Positions 1 to 4,289 of a stretch of 5,844 nt of DNA are shown one piece after another. Origin of the DNA: Oscillospiraceae bacterium. Lineage in GTDB: Bacteria; Bacillota; Clostridia; Oscillospirales; Oscillospiraceae. The position numbers and the translations under genes were made by a program. The DNA lies in the NCBI GenBank assembly GCA_031280855.1, contig JAITGH010000028.1, forward strand, positions 1 to 5,844, in the 5' to 3' direction. Under the pieces are notes generated by a model that saw only the letters and a list, made by a program, of their open reading frames with translations, did no database searches and was not told where the DNA came from. Position 1 is the stretch's first letter. Each line of letters opens with the position of its first letter.

Positions 1-1
1 G

Positions 2-619
2 GGCAAACGTCCCGCGCTCATCCACGTTACCGGGAACACGGAGATCGACGCGCTGCGCTACACCGTGCGCGACGACTACTCCCACCCGATTCTCGACGGG
101 CTGAACGGCGGGACGCTGCTGCTTATGACCATCCACAGGCGTGAGAACCTTGGTGAGCCGATGCGTAGCATCTTCCGCGCCGTAAGGCGATTCTCTCACG
201 ATTTCCCGGAGATTCGCGTCGTGTATCCGGTGCACCTGAACCCGCAGGTTCAGACTCCGGCGCGAGAGATCCTCGGCGGCGCAGAGCGCGTCACGCTGAT
301 CGACCCGCTGGAGGTTACCGACTTCCACAACTTCCTGTCACGCGCTAAGCTGGTGCTGTCGGACAGCGGCGGCGTGCAGGAGGATGCGGCGGGACTGGGG
401 AAACCGCTGCTCGTCGCCCGCGACGTTACCGAGCGCCCGGAGGGGCTCGACGCCGGTACGCTCAAACTCGTCGGGACGGACGAGGACGCAGTCTACTCGA
501 ACCTTGCGGAGTTGCACTCTAACCACGCGCTCTACGCTAAGATGGCGTCCGCGCCGAACCCGTTCGGCGACGGATTCGCAAGCGCCAAAATCGCCGACGC
601 AATTCTTACCGGAGGCTAA
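2..619 (+). CDS. wecB: UDP-N-acetylglucosamine 2-epimerase (non-hydrolysing), C-terminal part, 5' end outside window
   Basis: The enzyme interconverts UDP-GlcNAc and UDP-ManNAc in the cytoplasm, supplying ManNAc for cell-wall polymers, capsule or teichoic-acid linkage units. The frame is open from base 2 to a TAA at 617-619, giving 205 visible residues, so roughly the first 170 of a usual 370-380 lie upstream. Family landmarks appear in the right order: VTGNTEIDAL near the start, TIHRRENLG around visible residue 45 (its His is a conserved active-site residue in WecB), YPVHLNPQV, then LSDSGGVQEDAAGLGKP and RDVTERPEGLDAGT, the nucleotide-sugar binding stretch of this GT-B-fold family. The GTG at 65 lies inside the conserved region and is not the start. 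mtnA begins 4 bases after the stop, which implies one transcript. The symbol could equally be mnaA by Firmicutes convention; the family assignment is firm. Confidence 0.95.
   Translation, partial: GKRPALIHVTGNTEIDALRYTVRDDYSHPILDGLNGGTLLLMTIHRRENLGEPMRSIFRAVRRFSHDFPEIRVVYPVHLNPQVQTPAREILGGAERVTLIDPLEVTDFHNFLSRAKLVLSDSGGVQEDAAGLGKPLLVARDVTERPEGLDAGTLKLVGTDEDAVYSNLAELHSNHALYAKMASAPNPFGDGFASAKIADAILTGG
611..615 (+). promoter_or_regulatory. Ribosome binding site of mtnA inside the end of the epimerase gene
   Basis: A perfect GGAGG lies 8 bases before the ATG at 624 and inside the last codons of the upstream epimerase gene. It fixes the mtnA start at 624, although the reading frame stays open far upstream (to at least 384). 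The overlap suggests coupled translation of the two genes. Confidence 0.85.
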
Positions 620-623
620 CTCT

Positions 624-1643
624 ATGAACGAACCCGTATACCTGGACGATTCGCGCAACGCGCTTATCGCGCTTGATCAGACTCTGCTTCCTCATGAGCA
701 ACACCGGCTGGAGCTTACAACCGCAGAGCAAGTGTGGGAGGCGATCAAAACGCTGCGAGTGCGCGGCGCTCCCGTCATCGGCGTCTCTGCCGCGATCGGC
801 GCGTACGTCGCGGCTCGTAACATCGTGGCGACAACGCTCGAAGGCTTCACAGCGGAGTTCTCAAAGCTGTGCGCGTATCTTAACAGTTCTCGCCCGACCG
901 CCGTGAACCTAAGCTGGGCGTTACGGCAGATGCAGTCCGCGTTACGCGGCGATACTCGCGACGCGTGGCTGGAGTCACTGCGGGAGTGCGCACTTGAAAT
1001 CTACCGCAATGCGATCCTCGATACGGAGTCGATCGCGGCGCATGGACTGACGCTCGTCAAGCGCGATTGCGGAATCCTGACGCACTGTAATGCCGGTCGG
1101 CTTGCGTGCATGGGCAAGGGTACGGCTACCGCGCCGATCTACGCCGCGCACGACGCGGGGTATAACCCGCGAGTCTATGCCGACGAGACGCGCCCTCTTA
1201 TGCAAGGCGCACGGCTTACGGCGTTCGAGCTTCATCAGGCCGGACTCGACGTTACGCTGATTTGCGACAACATGTCGGCAAGCCTGATGAAGTCCGGCGC
1301 GATCGACGCGGTATTCGTCGGAGCCGACCGCGTCGCGGCTAACGGCGATGCCGCGAACAAAATCGGAACGCTTGCCGTCGCGATACTCGCAAAACAGTAC
1401 TGCGTGCCGTTCTACGTGTGTGCGCCGTACTCCACGATCGACGCGGGAACACCTACCGGCGCGGACATAGTGATCGAGCAGCGCGATCCGACGGAGGTCT
1501 CGCATATGTGGTTCTCGCGCCCGTCAACCTCGCCCGGCGTGAAGGTCTACAACCCCGCGTTCGACGTTACGGACGCGGAGCTTATCACGGCGTTTGTCAC
1601 GGAGCGCGGGATCGTGCGCGGTCCCTACAACTTCTTCGGGTAA
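624..1643 (+). CDS. mtnA: S-methyl-5-thioribose-1-phosphate isomerase (MtnA / eIF2B-like family)
   Basis: This 339-aa cytoplasmic enzyme converts the aldose methylthioribose-1-phosphate to methylthioribulose-1-phosphate in methionine salvage. In some bacteria it also acts on 5-deoxyribose-1-phosphate. Visible landmarks: RGAP at residues 47-50, SRPTAVNLSWAL near 88-99, THCNAG with the presumed catalytic Cys155, GADR with the presumed catalytic Asp235, NKIGT at 245-249, the acidic ERDP-like segment QRDPTEV near 286, and VYNPAFDVT near 308, which is typical of MtnA rather than of archaeal ribose-1,5-bisphosphate isomerase. The length is normal. No other salvage gene (mtnK, mtnB, mtnN) is visible. 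The last codons and stop lie within or next to the terminal repeat of a palindromic element (1638-1779), so the C-terminus may have been rewritten by its insertion. The start is set by GGAGG at 611-615. The substrate (thioribose or deoxyribose type) cannot be told from sequence. Confidence 0.93.
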   Translation: MNEPVYLDDSRNALIALDQTLLPHEQHRLELTTAEQVWEAIKTLRVRGAPVIGVSAAIGAYVAARNIVATTLEGFTAEFSKLCAYLNSSRPTAVNLSWALRQMQSALRGDTRDAWLESLRECALEIYRNAILDTESIAAHGLTLVKRDCGILTHCNAGRLACMGKGTATAPIYAAHDAGYNPRVYADETRPLMQGARLTAFELHQAGLDVTLICDNMSASLMKSGAIDAVFVGADRVAANGDAANKIGTLAVAILAKQYCVPFYVCAPYSTIDAGTPTGADIVIEQRDPTEVSHMWFSRPSTSPGVKVYNPAFDVTDAELITAFVTERGIVRGPYNFFG

Positions 1644-1779
1644 TGTCAGAAATTTGTTGTAGTACGAGGATAATGACCGCCGCTGTATGTTTTTCATCGC
1701 TCCACCGTTGCAACAGTGAGGCATGGGAAAAACTGCAAGGGAGGCAGACGAAGTAATACCCAAATTTATGACATTACCC
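1638..1779. mobile_element. MITE-like 142-bp imperfect palindrome between mtnA and purB
   Basis: The outer arms, GGGTAATGTCAGAAATTTG (1638-1656) and CAAATTTATGACATTACCC (1761-1779), are reverse complements at 18 of 19 positions. Weaker pairing continues inward to a near-palindrome centred on GTTGCAAC (about 1707-1714), so the two halves are alignable over their whole length. The element is flanked by AACTTCTTC (1629-1637) and AACTTCGGC (1780-1788), matching at 7 of 9 bases, which may be a decayed target-site duplication. It has no transposase gene and no convincing ORF. Inference: a non-autonomous insertion with long terminal inverted repeats. An alternative is a host-encoded RNA hairpin acting as a processing or attenuation element in the operon. 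The parent transposon family is not identified; 8-9-bp duplications would suit IS256-type transposases among others. Confidence 0.6.
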
Positions 1780-1807
1780 AACTTCGGCTAGATCGGAAGG
1801 ACAGCTT

Positions 1808-3235
1808 ATGAACGATGTATACCAATCCGCGTTTAGCACGCGGTATTGCTCGAAGGAGATGCAGCACCTATTCTCCGCGCAGAAGAAGCATTCAACCTGG
1901 CGCAGACTTTGGGTATACCTTGCGGAGGCGGAGCACGAACTCGGGCTGGACGTCACGCAGGATCAGATCGCGGAGCTTCGCGCTCACATCGACGACATCG
2001 ACTTCACGAGAGCGGCGGAGCTTGAACGCGACTTGCGCCACGACGTAATGGCGCATATCCACGCGTACGGCGAGCAATGCCCGAACGCACGCGCTATCAT
2101 CCACCTCGGCGCAACCAGCTGCTACGTCACCGATAATACGGACATCCTGATAATGCGCGAGGGCTTGCAATTGCTTTCGGCAAAGCTCGCCGCAGTAATG
2201 CGCAAGCTTGCAAAGTTCGCCCTGGAGTGGAAGTCACAGCCGACGCTCGGATTCACGCACTTCCAACCCGCGCAGCTTACGACCGTCGGCAAACGCGCAT
2301 GTCTGTGGCTGCAAGACTTCCTGACCGATCTTACCGAGCTTGAATACCGCGCCTCTACGCTTTTGCCTCGCGGCGCGAAAGGCACGACGGGCACTCAGGC
2401 GAGTTTCCTCGAGCTATTCAACGGCGACGCGGATAAAGTGAAGCGGCTTGACCTTCGGATCGCGGAGAAAATGGGATTCAACGCCGTGATTCCCGTTACC
2501 GGGCAGACGTACTCTCGCAAGATCGACTACCAAGTCGTAAGCGCGCTATCAGGGCTTGCGCAGAGCGCAAGCAAATTCGCGACCGATATGCGGTTACTAT
2601 CGCACCTGAAAGAGCTTGAGGAACCGTTTGAGGACGCGCAAGTCGGAAGCTCCGCGATGCCGTACAAGCGCAACCCGATGCGGTGTGAGCGCGTGTGCAG
2701 TCTTGCGCGGTACCTCATCTCAGACGCGCTGAATCCGGCTCAAACCGCCGCCGCGCAATGGCTGGAGCGTACCCTCGACGACAGCGCGAATCGCAGGATC
2801 GCAATCTCGGAGGCGTTCCTATGCGCGGACGCGATCCTCAACGTGCTGAACAGCGTCTGCTCCGGGATTCGCGTCTATCCGAAGGTTATCGAGCGTCGGC
2901 TGAATGAGGAACTTCCGTTCATGGCGACGGAGAACGTAATGATGGCGGCCGTGAAGCGCGGCGGCGACCGTCAAGACCTGCACGAGCGTATCCGTATGCA
3001 CTCGAAAGCGGCGGGTAACGCGATTAAGCTTGAGGGTCTGCCGAACGATTTACTTGAGCGAATCGCCGCCGATCCCATGTTCGGGGTCACGCTCGAGCAG
3101 CTAACGTCGGAGCTTGAACCGCTGTCATACACCGGCAGAGCGGCTCAGCAAGCTGACGAGTTCATCAGGGATCATATCGAGCCCGCAATCGCACGCTACA
3201 GTCTCGCGCCCGACGTTTCAGAGATCTTCGTATAG
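1808..3235 (+). CDS. purB: Adenylosuccinate lyase, long (animal-like/clostridial) subtype
   Basis: This 475-aa cytoplasmic homotetrameric enzyme of the fumarase/aspartase superfamily acts twice in purine biosynthesis. It releases fumarate from SAICAR to give AICAR and from adenylosuccinate to give AMP. Visible motifs: RHDVMAH at 77-83 (conserved His78), IIHLGATSCYV near 97-107, TLGFTHFQPAQ at 146-156 (His151), KGTTGTQASF near 191-200, the superfamily signature GSSAMPYKRNP at 280-290 with its mobile-loop serines, RTLDDSANRR at 321-330 and LPFMATEN near 369-376. The wording of these blocks follows human ADSL much more than the shorter, roughly 430-residue B. subtilis PurB. The start at 1808 is supported by GGAAGGA (1795-1801) 6 bases upstream. 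It is co-directional with mtnA but separated by the palindromic element. A strong hairpin follows the stop. No frameshift or lost key residue was seen. Confidence 0.97.
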   Translation: MNDVYQSAFSTRYCSKEMQHLFSAQKKHSTWRRLWVYLAEAEHELGLDVTQDQIAELRAHIDDIDFTRAAELERDLRHDVMAHIHAYGEQCPNARAIIHLGATSCYVTDNTDILIMREGLQLLSAKLAAVMRKLAKFALEWKSQPTLGFTHFQPAQLTTVGKRACLWLQDFLTDLTELEYRASTLLPRGAKGTTGTQASFLELFNGDADKVKRLDLRIAEKMGFNAVIPVTGQTYSRKIDYQVVSALSGLAQSASKFATDMRLLSHLKELEEPFEDAQVGSSAMPYKRNPMRCERVCSLARYLISDALNPAQTAAAQWLERTLDDSANRRIAISEAFLCADAILNVLNSVCSGIRVYPKVIERRLNEELPFMATENVMMAAVKRGGDRQDLHERIRMHSKAAGNAIKLEGLPNDLLERIAADPMFGVTLEQLTSELEPLSYTGRAAQQADEFIRDHIEPAIARYSLAPDVSEIFV

Positions 3236-3255
3236 ACTGCCGGATCCACCGTGTT

Positions 3256-3289
3256 GCTAAGCCGACGGTTGCGTTAACCTCGGCTTAGC
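3256..3289 (+). terminator. Hairpin after purB, probable transcript 3' end without U-tract
   Basis: GCTAAGCCGA (3256-3265) pairs perfectly with TCGGCTTAGC (3280-3289). After one unpaired C the stem continues GGTT/AACC and closes on a 5-base loop, giving a 14-bp stem with one bulge 20 bases after the purB stop. No run of T follows on the plus strand, so a classical intrinsic terminator is not shown. It may be a factor-dependent terminator, an RNA-stabilising 3' hairpin or an attenuator for the genes beyond. Confidence 0.55.
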
Positions 3290-3390
3290 GGTGCTGTGCG
3301 GCGAGCCGGACTTTAACGTTTACTGCACTATTTGCATGAAGTTAACATAGACTGGAAAGCGACGCGAGGGTTCAATTCGGTACTATTATC

Positions 3391-3395
3391 GGAGG
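3391..3395 (+). promoter_or_regulatory. Ribosome binding site of the 29-codon ORF
   Basis: A perfect GGAGG in an AT-rich context (TATTATC before, TTATTATA after) lies 8 bases before the ATG at 3404. This is the main evidence that so short an ORF is translated. Confidence 0.7.
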
Positions 3396-3403
3396 TTATT
3401 ATA

Positions 3404-3493
3404 ATGATCAAACTTCTGAAATTGACGTCGGCGCTGTATTCTATACAGTCCGCAGTCAGCTGGTGGCGAAAGTTCAACTTGCTCGGGAAGTAG
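3404..3493 (+). CDS. Small cationic tryptophan-containing peptide of 29 aa, unrecognised
   Basis: I do not recognise this peptide. It begins MIKLLKLTSALYSI, continues through a Trp-Trp-Arg-Lys segment at residues 20-23, and ends LLGK at a TAG. It has five basic residues (K3, K6, R22, K23, K29), no acidic residue and no cysteine. Hydrophobic residues are spaced to give an amphipathic helix with an aromatic/basic patch near the C-terminus. There is no signal peptide, leader peptide or double-glycine motif. Such properties are found in leaderless bacteriocins, membrane-acting type I toxins, phenol-soluble modulins and tiny phage proteins; choosing among them is inference. The ATG sits 8 bases after a perfect GGAGG, which is better evidence than the length. 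It lies between purB and a membrane-anchored phage-like protein gene, in AT-richer DNA. No immunity, exporter or antisense antitoxin gene is evident. Confidence 0.5.
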   Translation: MIKLLKLTSALYSIQSAVSWWRKFNLLGK

Positions 3494-3570
3494 TCAAAAT
3501 GCCTGTTCAGTGGCTCGGTGCGCCGCAGATTTTATGGCCGTTCTGCCTAAAGTCAATGCGCGGCTGAGTT

Positions 3571-3731
3571 AGAACCTGTTGACATAAAGCGAAATCGCCG
3601 TATTGCGAGAGATTTTTTTGCAAATCAAGGAGAAAGTCCGCCGCCTTGCCGGCGCAAGGCAAGGATTTTCGACGACGAGTTGCGGAAAAAGATCCGCAAC
3701 TACGACGTTTGAGCATATGTCAACAGGTTCT
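3571..3731. mobile_element. MITE-like 161-bp palindromic element with 16-bp perfect terminal inverted repeats
   Basis: AGAACCTGTTGACATA (3571-3586) is the exact reverse complement of TATGTCAACAGGTTCT (3716-3731). Inward, the two halves remain alignable with gaps (for example CGCCGTA...TTGCG against CGTCGTAGTTGCG, and both halves carry a T-tract). They meet at a central stem GCCTTGC/GCAAGGC (3643-3649 with 3654-3660, loop CGGC). There is no ORF of transposase type. The flanks (GAGTT to the left, TCCCG to the right) show no convincing target duplication. Inference: a non-autonomous transposon derivative mobilised in trans. Its ends are unrelated to those of the 1638-1779 element, so two families would be present. 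A structured RNA is the alternative. Confidence 0.65.
3679..3700. repeat. Local hairpin inside the 161-bp element
   Basis: GTTGCGGA (3679-3686) and TCCGCAAC (3693-3700) are perfect complements around the loop AAAAGA. It can fold independently of the full-length palindrome and may compete with it. Confidence 0.6.
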
Positions 3732-3762
3732 TCCCGAACAGGTCATAAATATCCGAAATGGT

Positions 3763-3767
3763 GGAGG
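3763..3767 (+). promoter_or_regulatory. Ribosome binding site deciding the start at 3776
   Basis: GGAGG (3763-3767) lies 8 bases before the ATG at 3776. The in-frame ATG at 3758 lies upstream of this site and has no comparable purine tract, so 3776 is the preferred start. Translation from 3758 would add six residues only. Confidence 0.75.
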
Positions 3768-3775
3768 CAAACAAG

Positions 3776-4141
3776 ATGAGCATGTCAATGATGATTCCCG
3801 TTTTTGCCGCTGTACTGCCGGTAGTATGCGTCCAGCTATTCAGTTTGATGAGTACGCGCAAGACGCAAAAAGATCGACTGCACAAGCTTGAATCGGACAT
3901 CAACCAACTGATGTTGAAAGTCACGCGAGTCGAGATTATGAGTCTTTGCGATCACGACCGAGGTAACATAGAGATGCATCACCTACTGACGCTATATGAT
4001 TTCTACAAGGATAAGGGCGGCAATTCATACATTGACTCACTCGTCGCAAGAAAGAAAGAAGAGGTCAACGCGATGGAGCAAGCACAGGCTCAAGCCCTGT
4101 TCCAAGCGCAGTTGCTGGCTCAAGCTCAGGATGTCAGTTGA
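3776..4141 (+). CDS. Small membrane-anchored protein of 121 aa, phage-like (possibly tail/holin-region), function unknown
   Basis: Residues 5-25 (MMIPVFAAVLPVVCVQLFSLM) form a probable membrane segment. A basic turn (STRKTQKDR) follows, then a charged, coiled-coil-capable helix (LHKLESDINQLMLKVTRVEI, about 35-54). A segment with LYDFYKDKGGNSYIDSLV at 73-90 recalls, from memory, small proteins encoded near phage tail and holin genes of Firmicutes, which often end in a YD-x-YK-x-x-GGN-x-Y motif. The last 20 residues are almost all Gln and Ala (QAQAQALFQAQLLAQAQ), a low-complexity tail written with repeated CAAGC-type codons. By architecture it could be a holin-like or phage accessory membrane protein, but no endolysin or tail gene is in view, so phage origin is inference. 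The start at 3776 is chosen from its ribosome binding site. It is convergent with pnp, whose stop lies 142 bases downstream. Base use is AT-richer than in purB. Confidence 0.7.
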   Translation: MSMSMMIPVFAAVLPVVCVQLFSLMSTRKTQKDRLHKLESDINQLMLKVTRVEIMSLCDHDRGNIEMHHLLTLYDFYKDKGGNSYIDSLVARKKEEVNAMEQAQAQALFQAQLLAQAQDVS

Positions 4142-4163
4142 ATCATACGGCGCGACGGCTCAA

Positions 4164-4205
4164 GACACGGCGAGTCGGAGGCGTCCGCCTTCAACTCGCC
4201 GTCTC
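4164..4205. terminator. GC-rich hairpin between convergent genes, possible bidirectional terminator
   Basis: GACACGGCGAGT (4164-4175) pairs with ACTCGCCGTCTC (4194-4205) at 11 of 12 positions, including nine consecutive pairs. An inner AGGCG/CGCCT stem extends it. It lies between the stop of the 121-aa gene (4141) and the pnp stop (4284), where transcripts from both strands end. No clear T-run is present on either side, so it may act with Rho or as an exonuclease-blocking 3' stem. Confidence 0.55.
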
Positions 4206-4220
4206 GCCGGCTTAAAACCG

Positions 4221-4289
4221 CCGCAGTCCCGCAGAGCCTGCTCCCGCAGTCCCGCGGAGCCTACTCCCGCAGTCCCGCAGAGCCTACTT
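4221..4289. repeat. Three tandem 23-bp repeats running into the pnp stop codon
   Basis: The units are 4221-4243, 4244-4266 and 4267-4289. They follow the pattern CCGCAGTCCCGCAGAGCCTACT plus one base and differ from each other at one to three positions. The third copy includes the complement of the pnp stop codon and its last lysine codon (4284-4289), so the pnp end appears to have been copied outward. There are no spacers, so this is not a CRISPR. The second unit with its borders can form a GCTC-CGC/GCG-GAGC stem, so the array could also shape the pnp mRNA 3' end. Replication slippage is the likely origin. Confidence 0.85.

Larger units (their letters stand above)
3236..3775. other. 540-base stretch after purB without a sizeable gene
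   Basis: This stretch holds, in order, a hairpin just after purB (3256-3289), an AT-richer leader, a 29-codon ORF with its own ribosome binding site (3404-3493), about 80 bases with no recognised signal, a 161-bp palindromic element (3571-3731), and a short leader for the next gene carrying its ribosome binding site (3763-3767). No RNA gene was recognised. Base use is visibly less GC-rich than in mtnA, purB and pnp, in keeping with acquired DNA. Confidence 0.6.

Noticed and set aside
384..623. Upstream extension of the mtnA frame by 80 codons
   Set aside because: It lies wholly inside the conserved epimerase coding sequence in another frame. MtnA homology and the GGAGG at 611-615 both place the start at 624.
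1673..1756. A 27-codon ORF inside the first palindromic element (ATG at 1673)
   Set aside because: The purine tract is only 2 bases from the ATG, the ORF lies within the palindromic element, and the product shows no recognisable property.
1782..1800. Small hairpin CTTC...GAAG near the purB ribosome binding site
   Set aside because: There are only four base pairs before a mismatch, too weak to claim regulation of translation.
3312..3348. Possible promoter before the 29-codon ORF (TTTACT ... TAACAT)
   Set aside because: Both boxes match consensus at only about 4 of 6 positions, with an 18-base spacer. Matches this weak are expected by chance in AT-rich DNA.
3499..3567. A 22-codon ORF just after the small cationic peptide gene
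   Set aside because: There is no clear ribosome binding site and no recognisable composition. It could be a coupled second peptide, but the sequence does not support a call.
3646..3891. An 81-codon plus-strand frame across the right half of the 161-bp element
   Set aside because: It runs through the palindromic element and overlaps the better supported 121-aa gene in another frame, with no family resemblance.
4087..4164. GGCTCAAG occurring three times (4087, 4117, 4157)
   Set aside because: Two copies are explained by the Gln-Ala-Gln coding in the tail of the 121-aa protein and the third is at the hairpin foot. Spacing is irregular (30 and 40 bases), so no site function is supported.
4221..4289. 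Tandem repeats as a CRISPR array
   Set aside because: The 23-bp units are directly adjacent with no spacers and no cas genes are nearby.
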